DNA from: Paenibacillus tritici
GTDB taxonomy: Bacteria; Bacillota; Bacilli; Paenibacillales; Paenibacillaceae
Assembly: GCF_013204885.1 (NCBI RefSeq)
Contig: NZ_JABMKX010000014.1
Span: forward strand, 93,977-157,976
Length of the DNA stretch: 64,000 bases
Direction: 5' to 3'
The position numbers and the translations under genes were made by a program. Positions within the stretch are counted from its first letter, which is position 1, and the number at the start of each line of letters is the position of its first letter. This document shows positions 1-8,390 of the stretch, piece by piece. A model generated the notes under the pieces. It made no database searches, had not been told where the DNA came from, and was given only the letters and a program-made list of their open reading frames with translations.

Positions 1-93
1 GATACAGTCTATTCTTTGACGGTCTACCTTTTGAAGCCACCGCTCTTAAAAGCGGCTATTGCTCCGAGAGTCGTGTGTCCAGTACGGCTCTCT
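1..93 (-). ncRNA. Antisense RNA, copy A (partial, runs off left edge)
   Basis: On the minus strand a TATAAT box lies at 99-104, so transcription should begin near 92 and run left. The RNA would start with a hairpin formed by GAGAG..CTCTC arms, followed by a CCGC/GCGG hairpin, exactly as in the second copy at 427-485. Its partner toxin would lie to the left of the window. The RNA is inferred from the promoter, the hairpins and the similarity to copy B. Confidence 0.5.
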
Positions 94-187
94 TTTTTAT
101 TATACTTTCTCCTGCCTATTGCACCGCTCTCTTAGAATCTCTCATTAGTCCGAGCCCACTCTTCCGGCGGGCTCCATTGGTCGAGTC
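35..187. repeat. Duplicated segment, copy A
   Basis: Positions 35-93 match 427-485 with only a few differences, and positions 121-187 match about 561-607. The first block is the body of the antisense RNA. The second block reads on the minus strand as the end of a protein finishing SPPEEWARTNERF and a stop, against SPPEEWARGNEKF in the other copy. The whole unit of gene end plus antisense RNA has therefore been duplicated in tandem. Confidence 0.8.
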
Positions 188-223
188 TGAGCTGTTCGTA
201 TATTCAAAATTTTCCATCCGTGG

Positions 224-229
224 TATAAT
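224..229 (+). promoter_or_regulatory. Extended -10 promoter of the toxin gene
   Basis: The sequence TGGTATAAT (221-229) is an extended -10 element with a perfect TATAAT at 224-229. There is no good -35 box (TATTCA at 201-206), which is usual for extended -10 promoters. Transcription would start near 236, about 58 bases before the toxin start codon. Confidence 0.6.
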
Positions 230-293
230 CGCAGAAGCAATAGAAAGGCTTATATGGGCGGTCGGCTAATCTCCCGGAAGGGAGGTGAAGCCT

Positions 294-377
294 GTGGAGG
301 TATACCAAGCATTGACGCTAATGATTTCGTTCGCGACTCTGGTTGTGTTGATTCTCTCTTTCCACAAAAAGAAATAG
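294..377 (+). CDS. Putative holin-like type I toxin, 27 residues
   Basis: A GTG start follows a strong ribosome binding site (GGGAGGTG, ending about 7 bases upstream). The peptide begins MEVYQALTLMISFATL and ends SFHKKK: a short acidic start, one hydrophobic membrane helix and a lysine-rich tail. This matches the putative holin-like toxin family (Hol_Tox) of Firmicutes, membrane peptides whose mRNA is silenced by a convergent antisense RNA. A promoter lies upstream, a terminator hairpin overlaps the stop codon, and a divergent-facing antisense RNA gene converges from the right at about 504. Family membership is from sequence resemblance; toxicity is inferred from the family. Confidence 0.85.
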   Translation: MEVYQALTLMISFATLVVLILSFHKKK

Positions 378-407
378 ACCGCCCTAGTCAAGGGAAGCGG
401 TCTATTT
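372..407. terminator. Bidirectional terminator between toxin and antisense RNA
   Basis: The arms AAATAGACCGC (372-382) and GCGGTCTATTT (397-407) form an 11-bp stem with a 14-base loop. The stem overlaps the toxin stop codon. It can end both the toxin mRNA and the convergent antisense RNA. Confidence 0.8.
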
Positions 408-504
408 CTTAACTGCTATTCCGAAAGCCACCGCCCTTAAAAGCGGCTATTGCTCCGAGAGTCGTGTATCCAGCACGGCTCTCTTTGTATTCTACGTTTT
501 TTCT
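372..504 (-). ncRNA. Antisense RNA, copy B (type I antitoxin)
   Basis: A minus-strand promoter (TATAGT at 511-516) would start an RNA near 504 that runs to the shared terminator at 372-407. The RNA folds into a GAGAGCCGTG/CACGACTCTC hairpin and a CCGC/GCGG hairpin. Its 3' end is complementary to the 3' end of the toxin mRNA, the arrangement of the BsrG/SR4 and TxpA/RatA systems. The ends are predicted from promoter and terminator only. Confidence 0.65.
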
Positions 505-607
505 GCCTTTACTATACCACAAATCATATCATAAAGTAAGAAAATGTATGAAGATATCTATTTTCTTAGAACTTCTCATTACCCCGAGCCCACTCTTCCG
601 GCGGACT
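427..607. repeat. Duplicated segment, copy B
   Basis: Second copy of the segment at 35-187. It contains the antisense RNA body (427-485) and, at 566-607, the end of a minus-strand coding frame finishing SPPEEWARGNEKF. The stretch between the two blocks (about 486-560) holds the antisense promoter and is diverged from copy A. Confidence 0.8.
511..539 (-). promoter_or_regulatory. Promoter of antisense RNA copy B
   Basis: On the minus strand, TTACTT (534-539) and TATAGT (511-516) are separated by exactly 17 bases. The -10 box matches the consensus at five of six positions; the -35 box is weak. Confidence 0.6.
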
Positions 608-626
608 GAAGTACGCATCGTACTCC

Positions 627-1157
627 TTAAGAGCTTCCGGTGAATGCTTCTCTCTCCAGGCCATCCCGAATCTCCATCAGCAGCTTTCCCAGCATATTGC
701 CGCCCTGACCGTCCCCGCCGTCTCCCCAGTAAGCATCATTCGAGGTATGCTCAACCAGCGTGCAATCGCCGGTGGAGAGCAGGATGGACTTGATAACAGG
801 ATGCTGCTCAACCTTTGCCACGAGCGCTTCCCGCATCACCTGCACCTTACACTCCTCCCAATCAGGCCGCAGCGGCCGATCCCGCTCCCGCCCCATCCTA
901 GCCGCTATCATTGGCGTACTGGCGAACCGGATTTCCTCTTCATGCTCTGTCCCTACGAACTTCTGCGCCTGGAAATAATGCTCTGTTGTTGCCCACTCTT
1001 TGCCCTTTAACAGGATGGGATGCTTCGAAAAGTTGGAAAAACAGCCATAAGGTTTGTCCGTTTCATAGAAGCGTATAATACGCTCCTCTGGCTTAGTCGA
1101 TAACCATTCATCATTATCTTCATCAAGTATCTTCTGGATATGTTCCGGGGTGTCCAT
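627..1157 (-). CDS. NADAR (YbiA-like) family protein, C-terminus probably frameshifted
   Basis: The 176 residues carry the NADAR domain from about residue 28 to 166: FSNF near 40, the EHYFQAQKF helix, and the glycine-rich DAYWGDGGDGQGG motif before MLGKLLM. NADAR proteins such as E. coli YbiA act as N-glycosidases on riboflavin intermediates or ADP-ribose-related compounds. The ribosome binding site AAGGAGG lies 11 bases before the ATG. After GLEREAF the frame stops, but removing one base near 657-664 opens a reading frame that continues to a stop at 566-568 and ends SPPEEWARGNEKF. The same ending exists in the upstream copy (about 132-187), so it looks like genuine coding sequence. The catalytic domain itself is complete. 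Confidence 0.85.
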   Translation of the reverse strand: MDTPEHIQKILDEDNDEWLSTKPEERIIRFYETDKPYGCFSNFSKHPILLKGKEWATTEHYFQAQKFVGTEHEEEIRFASTPMIAARMGRERDRPLRPDWEECKVQVMREALVAKVEQHPVIKSILLSTGDCTLVEHTSNDAYWGDGGDGQGGNMLGKLLMEIRDGLEREAFTGSS

Positions 1158-1182
1158 GGCAATCCTGGCCTCCTTGTGTTCT

Positions 1183-2019
1183 TTACTCGATCCGTGAATT
1201 GAAAATCACATAATCCGGCGCTGTGGGCACATTAATCGTGAATGACAAGGCCCCTGCCTTGGGAGTCGCCTCCGAAGGGCCGGGAAGCTGCCGGACAACG
1301 GCCTGACCCAGGCTGTCCACAGCGACCAACTCCAAGCGGGAAGCGCCCTTGGGAATAACAAACCCAGAGGCATTAAGTACGCTGAGAGTCAGCCGGAAAC
1401 CCTTGCCATCGGTAGACTGCGTCAGTAGTGTCGGATAAAAGGGATTGTGGTGCTCCCCTCCCAAATCTCCAAACGGGGTCACGCTCTTCCAAGACTTGGC
1501 CTGCGGCAACACCGTGTCTCCACGCCCCTGCACTATCAGTACTTTGAGTCTGAGCACCTTATACATGTTCTCCCATTTCACCTTCTTCAGCCCGGTGAGG
1601 ATCGGGTTCATGGGCGCAAACAGCACGCCCTCCCGCAGTTGCGGGGATACTCCCAACGCTATTGTATTCCCGTCTTTGGTTACCGCAGTAGCCTGCCCGG
1701 CCCGTAGCTGTCCCACACTCTCACCTAGAAGGGATACCGTGGAGCTCTTTGTGGCGGCATCATACGTCAGCTGTGCCCCTAGCGCACCTGCGAACGCACG
1801 GATAGGTACCATCAATTTGCCTGCCTGTATATAGGGCGCCAGCTTACCTGGAAACAGCACATATTGGCTATTGATCAGCAGCGGACTAATCTGGTTCCCC
1901 ACTACCGGTGCGGCCTGCGCCGGAGCTGCCGAATGTATGGCTGGCAGCAGACCAACACACAGCAGCATAATCAAGGTTTTCATAGCCAGCCGAAAGAATG
2001 GATGATGGCGATCATTCAT
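1183..2019 (-). CDS. Secreted stalk-domain protein (copper amine oxidase N-terminal-like)
   Basis: The protein begins with a long signal peptide (hydrophobic core about residues 12-30, cleavage likely after the AQA-type site near 36). It continues with a stalk domain (about 45-160) showing the usual VPIRAFAGALGAQLTYD pattern, in which beta-hairpin units pack around small side chains. The rest (about 175-278) is a beta-rich tail without a recognised family. Such proteins are exported and often sit in the cell wall of Paenibacillus. A good binding site (AAGGGAGAG) precedes the first ATG. It lies 25 bases after the NADAR gene start and may be read with it. No specific substrate can be given. Confidence 0.75.
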   Translation of the reverse strand: MNDRHHPFFRLAMKTLIMLLCVGLLPAIHSAAPAQAAPVVGNQISPLLINSQYVLFPGKLAPYIQAGKLMVPIRAFAGALGAQLTYDAATKSSTVSLLGESVGQLRAGQATAVTKDGNTIALGVSPQLREGVLFAPMNPILTGLKKVKWENMYKVLRLKVLIVQGRGDTVLPQAKSWKSVTPFGDLGGEHHNPFYPTLLTQSTDGKGFRLTLSVLNASGFVIPKGASRLELVAVDSLGQAVVRQLPGPSEATPKAGALSFTINVPTAPDYVIFNSRIE

Positions 2020-2097
2020 AATTGTTCTCTCCCTTTGTCGTCGTGAATAATTTGAGTAGAATTAAATGCCTAGTGTCTGCATTTTTCCTGCTCTCTT

Positions 2098-4512
2098 TCA
2101 AATATTCCGCACCTCCACCACCCTGCCCAAATCCACATACTCCTCATGATCCAGCTTCACCTGCACTCTGCCCTTGCGGCGCTTCTCCCGCCATTCGCGT
2201 AGTGCTTCCTCCGTATCCAGCCGCAGCTCGGCAATCTCCAAAGCCCGGTCCAGGATGTACTTACTCGTATAGAGCACCGTGTAAATCCCTTGTCCTCCAA
2301 GCGCGATAGGATCAGCTACCCTCTTCCATTCCTCAATCGTGAAGCGTACATACAGCTCTTCCTCGGTACCCGGCCGACAAGGGATTTCCGTAATCTCCTT
2401 ACGCCGCAGCACCTGCCAATCCGCTACCTTGCCTACCCAGTGAATGCCTGTTTTGGCGGGATCAATGAATTTCTTGCGGGATTGGCACATCGCGATGTAT
2501 TCGATCTGGGTCAGCAGCTTCTGGAGGGCAAGATTCTTAAGCGGCATATGATAAAAAGCTTCCCGCAGCGCCACTCCCACCTGCTCCGGCCCCCGGACAG
2601 AGCCCACAAGCACATTCTTGCCCGCAAGCTGATTGGCATAGTATTCCTTCGTGCCGCGCGGACGAGTCGAGCGTTCATAAGCCTTCTCTGGACTATCCTG
2701 AATAATCTCAGCTAAGAATTGCTCCACCAGGCTTGTGGAATTGGGCAGGAACGGCAAGGCGCCAATGTTGAGCAGCCCGATGCTTTTGTAGAAACGGTGG
2801 GACTTGTACCGCTCCTCATCAGGATACGGAAACAACACATACGCCCCGAACATGCTTCGCTCGTATTCCCCTGATCCTATCTCCTGATATACGATCGCAT
2901 CCCGGTAGCGGTGCATCGTATTAATGTCATCCTCTTCCGGCCCGGGCTGACCATATTTCTGCTGATAAGAAGTCCCCTCGTACGCCGGATTCAAGCGGTA
3001 CTTGGCATCGAAAACATACTTATACTCCTTGATCTGACCCGCATCCTTCTTCTTCAAGGTAAGCACATTGTCGGGACGTTGACTGAGCGTTGGGGTCCTG
3101 TCTGTTCCATGAATCGCATTATAGTACAGGATGAACTGCTCCCCGTTAACCGGATTCTCATAGACCATCTGCGCACTCTGCGAGCGGTCCAGCGTAACGA
3201 AGATCCCATTCCGGTTCACCTTAATGATATCCTGCTTCACCAGCGTATACTTCTGTCCCAGCAGCTGATTCAGCTTAAGGAAGCACCAGTATTCATAGAG
3301 CTGCGCGACATCCTTCATGGATAGACGAAGCAGGTCGCCTTGGATCGACAGGCCTTTGAGCAGCATGAGATAACAGCGATAGACCTCACGGTATCCGGGG
3401 GCCATCTGCAGCACCAGCGTAACGGACATCTGCTTCAGTGCTCCAGCCTCCCGCAGAAAATCTATCTTAAGTACCCGCTCGAGCTGAGTGAGCATCGTGT
3501 CGATTCTTCGGATAAGCTGCGGATCTGAGGTCCGGTTATTCTCCTTCCAGCGGCCCTTAAGCTCCTTAAGCTTCCCGTGAATACGTTCCAGCATCCAGCG
3601 GACGATCCGGTTCTCACTCGTATCATAGGCGAGGCGCTTCCGTGTCTCTATTAAGTGGGATGCTGTGTAGCTCCGGTTGCCGATCGTTAAGAACCCATGG
3701 TTCATGTCTTCTCTTAACCGTTCAGGATGCTTCGCGAGCTCGCGGATGTTCTCTCTTCCGGCTTTTTTGACCCGGCCTGCATCCATTAACCGTCGCTCCT
3801 GGAGCAGCGCAACATTAGGATTCTTGTTGATCCGCTCAACGGCATCCAAGAGCTGTCTGAATACATGCTGAAGGATGGCGAAGAACTCCGTCAGGCTCTG
3901 ATGCTGCGTCTCCCGCAGTCCGGTTAACTGGTACGTCCGGCGCAGAAAATCAAAAGCCAAATTATAAATCTGCGCATTCACTTCATGCAGAAGGTTCTGG
4001 TAATCCCGCTTGTAATCCATCTTTGAGGGGAAAATCTCCATCTCCACCCGCAGCAGCGTCTGCCCTTCACCCCGGATCTCCCATTCCGTCAGCCCAACCT
4101 CATTCCCAAAGTTCAGCACACCCGCAAGGATCGAGTCACCCAGAGGCTTAACCGCCTGCCGGAGCAGCACATTGTCATGATAGAAAGTAAGCTTAGCCGC
4201 CTTCTTGTTCTGAATCACCAGTTCATACGGCTGCGTCTCATAAAAGCAAGGAAAGGACGACTCCCCCGGCTGCCAGTCGATCAGCCTATAGGCTTCAGGC
4301 GAGAACACCTTAATCTGTACTTCCCCAAGCCGCTGCGAGCAGGTAATCCCAAGCTGAGCATTCACCCACTCCTGATCCGGGGAGCGATGAAGCTGCAACG
4401 TCTCCACCGTAGGATGATAGGGCCGCCCCTGCACATATAGTGTAAAAAGCTCCGTCTCGATACGGAGCAATTCCACCGCCTGATTAAGAGAGCCAGTATG
4501 AGGTGAATCCAT
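2098..4512 (-). CDS. DUF2357 / PD-(D/E)XK nuclease subunit of a McrBC-like system
   Basis: The N-terminal half (about residues 60-330) matches DUF2357. The C-terminal half is a PDDEXK_7-type restriction nuclease fold: LYEYWCFLKL (about 405-414), then RPDNVL (479-484) and FDAKYR (501-506), giving the D..DxK active-site pattern. It overlaps the end of the AAA ATPase gene upstream by 29 bases, so the two are translationally coupled. In this family the motor protein translocates and the DUF2357 protein cuts, a role comparable with McrC in modification-dependent (type IV) restriction. The target modification cannot be read from the sequence. Confidence 0.8.
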   Translation of the reverse strand: MDSPHTGSLNQAVELLRIETELFTLYVQGRPYHPTVETLQLHRSPDQEWVNAQLGITCSQRLGEVQIKVFSPEAYRLIDWQPGESSFPCFYETQPYELVIQNKKAAKLTFYHDNVLLRQAVKPLGDSILAGVLNFGNEVGLTEWEIRGEGQTLLRVEMEIFPSKMDYKRDYQNLLHEVNAQIYNLAFDFLRRTYQLTGLRETQHQSLTEFFAILQHVFRQLLDAVERINKNPNVALLQERRLMDAGRVKKAGRENIRELAKHPERLREDMNHGFLTIGNRSYTASHLIETRKRLAYDTSENRIVRWMLERIHGKLKELKGRWKENNRTSDPQLIRRIDTMLTQLERVLKIDFLREAGALKQMSVTLVLQMAPGYREVYRCYLMLLKGLSIQGDLLRLSMKDVAQLYEYWCFLKLNQLLGQKYTLVKQDIIKVNRNGIFVTLDRSQSAQMVYENPVNGEQFILYYNAIHGTDRTPTLSQRPDNVLTLKKKDAGQIKEYKYVFDAKYRLNPAYEGTSYQQKYGQPGPEEDDINTMHRYRDAIVYQEIGSGEYERSMFGAYVLFPYPDEERYKSHRFYKSIGLLNIGALPFLPNSTSLVEQFLAEIIQDSPEKAYERSTRPRGTKEYYANQLAGKNVLVGSVRGPEQVGVALREAFYHMPLKNLALQKLLTQIEYIAMCQSRKKFIDPAKTGIHWVGKVADWQVLRRKEITEIPCRPGTEEELYVRFTIEEWKRVADPIALGGQGIYTVLYTSKYILDRALEIAELRLDTEEALREWREKRRKGRVQVKLDHEEYVDLGRVVEVRNI

Positions 4513-6724
4513 CTTCCTCCAGCCTCCTCAGCATATAAGCCAATTTACGGGCACTTTGCGGATGCTTAACCCCAGGCGGATTCTGCCCGGCAGCCCATTT
4601 CAGATAGAGCGGCGAAGCATCATCGTCCATGAGTTCTTGAACATTAACCGTAATGCCAGCACTGCTGCCTATCGCAACCTTCATCAGGCCCAGCAGAACC
4701 CGTCGCACCGATGAATGACTCCCCTGGATACGCGGCAGAATCTTTTGCAGCAGCTGCCAGTCAAACGCCTCTTCCTCCTCCATCAGGCCATACCGTTCGT
4801 TATAGATCATATAGAAGCAAATCGCATCCCGCACCCGGAAGCCCACATGAGCATGGATATCCTCCAGCAGTGTATTAATCTTCACCAGTCTCTCCGTCGT
4901 CCGCACAACGAGCTCCTGATGGGTATCATAGGCATCCACCAGCTGCAAATAATCGGAACGGAGGAAGAGATGATTCAGCTCATTAAGATCAGCGGGATCG
5001 CCCGCGTCCTGCTCAGCCCCTTGCGGATACTGCTGCAGATTGATGTAATTGAACTCCAGGGTGCTTGCGCGGTCGAGAACTTTTTTGCTAAAAGGATGCG
5101 TAGTCTCGTCCATATTCACCGTCCCGATCAGGAACACATTCTCCGGGATGCCCAGGCCTCCATAGGTCGCTCGATCCTCAGGTATACCCAGCAAGGCACT
5201 CGAGATCAGCTCCTGCGTCTGAATCTCACTCTCCCGCCACTCCTGCGTCTCCAGCACACTTAACAGATCACTGAAATAATGCTCCACCCGGGCCAGATTC
5301 ATCTCATCCAGACAGATAAAATAAGGCTTATGCCGGTTCTCCGGCTGCCGCGCCTCCACGAACACCTGCGTCATCGGACCCGGCTGGAACCTGCCCGACA
5401 GATCCTTATACCCCAGCAGATCCGCAGGATCACTCCAATCCGGCCGCACCGGAATCAAGGTATACTGCCCATTATCCCGCGTCGCCCCCAGTGCCTCCGC
5501 AAACAGCTTCACCAGCCGCGTCTTCCCCGTCCCCGATATCCCCGCCAGAATCACAAACGGCTTCGCCTTCAGCGAGAGGTAGAAGTTCTCGATTAGATGC
5601 TCCGGGAAAAAGAAGCCTTGGCGGCGGATGTGGGATTGGATGTGGTGGAGGATACTTGTAACTTCCTCGTCCTTTAACGGCTCGGCTTCTTGTGGCAATA
5701 GTTCCACTTCCTCATCAATGGCTTCGTCATCACTGGGCGCAATCACCGATTCCACATATAGACGGTAATCCTCGATTACATTCTCGAGATCTTGAATTAA
5801 CTGCTCATCATTCGGAACATTACCTCTATCATATTTAATGTAAGCGATGGTCGATACCTGATAGTCTTGACCAAGACCACTATCCACAAGATGAATGTTC
5901 TCATCCTTATTCATATTAGTCAGGTCAAGGAGATCTAGAAGAGCTTCTTTGCGATCTCTCAGATAAGCATAGCCTTCTCTGCGCCCCTTCTCTTGAATGG
6001 GCTTTGTTACACCCTGATTAAACGTAAGATACACAGCACTCATATCCTCAGCAAATAGATACACAATATATTCCCCGTGCTGAGTTGTTTCCGTTATTCG
6101 TTTATCCAGAACTGCCAGCCATGGTACCGTTGCCCAATTGCCTTGTCCAATTGACCCTTGAACCTTGTATTGCTCATCTATGGAAGGTAATGCTTTAAGC
6201 TCTGAAGGCAGGGTCTGGCGAAACAATGTGCCAAGAGAATGACCTGCGAATCCTTCCATTTTAGCAGAGGTGTACTCCGCCAGGATTTTCTCCAGATAAC
6301 CTTGCAAAGAGAACCGCTGCAAAGCAGCGTTGTAAGCCTGTAGCTCCTCGTTGGCAAGCCGCTCTAATTGTGAGAGCCCCTCTTCCCCTAGCTGTCTATG
6401 AATCTGGCTATGAAACCCAATAGTGTTCTCTCTCAAATCTACATACAAAATATGCGAAAGTGCATTAACAGGACTGTTAAGGATATCCTTCAACCGACTT
6501 TTAGATGCCTCTCGCCATAACTTCCGCCCTTGTGGCAAATCTACCCGGTTTCCTCTTTCTTGTTCAGCTATGAAGTAGTTAAGGAACCGCATTTTAACTC
6601 GATCATAAGACACTCGCTCCCGCTTGGACGCTCTAAGCTCTTCAATTAAGGATAGGATTAAGACAATCTTATATGATTTTTGTTTTCGCTTGAATATCTG
6701 TGCGATTGTTTCTGGTAATGGCAT
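4484..6724 (-). CDS. McrB-like AAA+ motor with MrcB N-terminal domain
   Basis: Residues 1-150 form a helical, charged region of unknown function. Residues about 165-330 match the MrcB N-terminal (DUF3578) domain, with the IGQGNWATVPWLAVLD segment at 192-207. The AAA domain carries Walker A GISGTGKT (395-402), Walker B FICLDEMN (469-476) and the McrB-type GTVNMDETTHPF segment (534-545). McrB proteins are GTPases that assemble with a nuclease partner, here the overlapping DUF2357 gene downstream. GGAGG lies 6 bases before the ATG. The 150-residue extension may be the part that reads the target DNA; that is inference. Confidence 0.85.
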   Translation of the reverse strand: MPLPETIAQIFKRKQKSYKIVLILSLIEELRASKRERVSYDRVKMRFLNYFIAEQERGNRVDLPQGRKLWREASKSRLKDILNSPVNALSHILYVDLRENTIGFHSQIHRQLGEEGLSQLERLANEELQAYNAALQRFSLQGYLEKILAEYTSAKMEGFAGHSLGTLFRQTLPSELKALPSIDEQYKVQGSIGQGNWATVPWLAVLDKRITETTQHGEYIVYLFAEDMSAVYLTFNQGVTKPIQEKGRREGYAYLRDRKEALLDLLDLTNMNKDENIHLVDSGLGQDYQVSTIAYIKYDRGNVPNDEQLIQDLENVIEDYRLYVESVIAPSDDEAIDEEVELLPQEAEPLKDEEVTSILHHIQSHIRRQGFFFPEHLIENFYLSLKAKPFVILAGISGTGKTRLVKLFAEALGATRDNGQYTLIPVRPDWSDPADLLGYKDLSGRFQPGPMTQVFVEARQPENRHKPYFICLDEMNLARVEHYFSDLLSVLETQEWRESEIQTQELISSALLGIPEDRATYGGLGIPENVFLIGTVNMDETTHPFSKKVLDRASTLEFNYINLQQYPQGAEQDAGDPADLNELNHLFLRSDYLQLVDAYDTHQELVVRTTERLVKINTLLEDIHAHVGFRVRDAICFYMIYNERYGLMEEEEAFDWQLLQKILPRIQGSHSSVRRVLLGLMKVAIGSSAGITVNVQELMDDDASPLYLKWAAGQNPPGVKHPQSARKLAYMLRRLEEDGFTSYWLS

Positions 6725-6914
6725 GTGAGTCCTCCAAGGTGGTTAACTATTATTTTTAGTTGGAAGCTTTTCAAAATGAAGTTAGCGAACGGTTCAGTCT
6801 GTGACGCTCGACTGATTCAGTTATTCATTAAATAGAGCAAAGCCTTTTCTAGTCTTGATTTACAATATGTATGGTTATTCGACAATATGGGAAAGTATCC
6901 CTTCCAGACACAAG

Positions 6915-6940
6915 AAAAAGGACTGTCGCCTGGACAGTCC
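6915..6940 (-). terminator. Terminator after the Spo0E-like gene
   Basis: On the minus strand a GGACTGTC/GACAGTCC stem (6920-6940) is followed by five T residues (6915-6919). It lies 37 bases after the stop of the gene at 6977. Confidence 0.8.
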
Positions 6941-6976
6941 AAAAATAAAGTATGCGTATACGTTTTTGATTCTGTC

Positions 6977-7474
6977 TTAATCGGAGAGAATAGAAGGAGC
7001 AGTAAAGGCATTTGCGAGCTGCATACCATCTTTTAGTCCTTGTAGATATAGACGTTCATTAAGAGCAGATTGCTTCAATTGCAGCTTATCCTCCCAATAC
7101 TCAAACTCTGGCATGCGTGCAATATCCATGGAGTCAAACAACGCCTGAAAGGCCTTGCTCTCTTCTTCAAAAGCATGCCTAGACTCAGATTGATATTCAA
7201 TCTGTGCGGTTACCTCATTCAATCGACCTTGAATCGTTTGTACAAACCACACTGGAAAGCTCACCACATCTCCCCCAAGACAGAAGTTTAAACGAAAAGC
7301 CTCTGAATATCCGTTCTTTTCTAGATGCATTTGATTAATGAGTTCATCCACTCTACGACTCTGGGCTTGAACTGCTTCATTGCCGCTCAGTGGAATTCCT
7401 TGCTCCAGTGATCTCTGGCCAAGTTCATTCAGCTTGCGCTTTTCCTCCTCATATTTCTGCATCAGATGTTGCAT
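6977..7474 (-). CDS. Spo0E-like protein with extra C-terminal domain
   Basis: Residues 5-50 resemble Spo0E-type aspartyl-phosphate phosphatases: two helices with KYEEEKRKLNEL and then QSRRVDELINQM, in the place of the family signature SQxLDxLI. Known Spo0E proteins are about 85 residues and dephosphorylate Spo0A~P. Here a further 110 residues follow, rich in coiled-coil-like heptads and ending in an aromatic and glycine motif (YLQGLKDGMQLA). AGGAGGG lies 6 bases before the ATG. The gene is divergent from the XRE regulator at 7626. The Spo0E assignment is moderate; the second domain is not recognised. Confidence 0.5.
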   Translation of the reverse strand: MQHLMQKYEEEKRKLNELGQRSLEQGIPLSGNEAVQAQSRRVDELINQMHLEKNGYSEAFRLNFCLGGDVVSFPVWFVQTIQGRLNEVTAQIEYQSESRHAFEEESKAFQALFDSMDIARMPEFEYWEDKLQLKQSALNERLYLQGLKDGMQLANAFTAPSILSD

Positions 7475-7593
7475 TACAAACCCTCCTTCCTGGAAAAGCT
7501 ATGTCTGTAGACGATGTGAAGATATTTTAATGCGTTTATCGGTTTATTTTATTTTAATTCGATATCCGCATTAAAACAACAGTTACCTCGCAT

Positions 7594-7611
7594 ACAATTT
7601 GGTTAAATTGT
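7594..7611. promoter_or_regulatory. Palindromic operator candidate before the XRE gene
   Basis: ACAATTTGGTTAAATTGT is a perfect 7-bp inverted repeat around a 4-base centre, flanked by CCTC on the left and GAGG on the right. It runs into the ribosome binding site of the XRE gene. This is where an XRE protein would bind to repress itself. Confidence 0.5.
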
Positions 7612-7625
7612 GAGGTGACACGGAA

Positions 7626-7874
7626 ATGAGACATCGTAAAGAGCCCCCAGGCGACAAAAACATCATCGGGACTCGAGTTGTAGCTATTCGAAAAGCTAAG
7701 CGAATGAAGCAAAAGGATTTCCTTGCCAGGTTGCAAACCTTCGGATTAGATATTAGTCCGACTAGTTTATCGAGATTAGAAGGTCAATACAGATTAGTTC
7801 AGGATTATGAAGTGGTTGCCATAGCGAAGGCGCTGGAGGTTTCTGTTGTGGAGTTGTTGGGGGAACTTGAATAG
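7626..7874 (+). CDS. XRE-family helix-turn-helix regulator
   Basis: 82 residues, almost entirely one HTH_XRE domain: IGTRVVAIRKAKRMKQKDFL forms the first helices, SPTSLSRLEGQYR the recognition helix, and EVVAIAKALEVSVVELL the last helices. GAGGTG lies 8 bases before the ATG. Proteins of this size act as dimeric repressors of nearby genes. The intergenic palindrome at 7594-7611 and the divergent Spo0E-like gene suggest it controls itself and that neighbour. Confidence 0.85.
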   Translation: MRHRKEPPGDKNIIGTRVVAIRKAKRMKQKDFLARLQTFGLDISPTSLSRLEGQYRLVQDYEVVAIAKALEVSVVELLGELE

Positions 7875-8390
7875 CCCTTATTTGGACAGATGACATTGTT
7901 TCGTTTCAATGAATGTATTTCACAAAATCATCACATTAAAAAAGGTTATTTCTGAATTGACGACCTCCCTCTAAAAACGAGAGAAAAGGCTTTAGGCAAG
8001 CTTTCAGCCTTTTTCCTCATACCTCTTATAATTATTACTTATCACTCAATTTTTGTCATAAGTTCATTACGCTTAACAAGGGATACTTGCATAACTTTAT
8101 ATTCCACAAAAAAAGCCACACACTCCATATGCATAAGTGTCTATCACTGACTTAAGCAATAAGAAGACCGAATGCAATTTGCGTCAAACTCCCAGTTTCA
8201 GAATTCTTGTTCTAATTCAAAATCAAGCCAGCGGCGCTCCAGCATCGCGCTCAGGACCTATATTCCGTTAGTTGCTCTACTTCCTAGCGCCTTCGCTCTG
8301 CGCTTCTCAGCGTCTTGGGCGGAATAAGCTATTCTCCTATGTCAGGCAGCACGAGCATTCTCTACCTGGAGTTGATTGTTGTTATGTTGC
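7875..8390. other. Gene-free stretch of about 516 bases
   Basis: Apart from the terminator at 7984-8014 I see no gene, tRNA or clear repeat. The right half (about 8220-8390) is richer in GC than the left half, possibly the decayed end of a former gene, but no convincing reading frame remains. Confidence 0.5.
7984..8014 (+). terminator. Terminator after the XRE gene
   Basis: AAAAGGCT (7984-7991) pairs with AGCCTTTT (8006-8013), followed by further T. A-rich and T-rich flanks allow use in both directions. Confidence 0.7.
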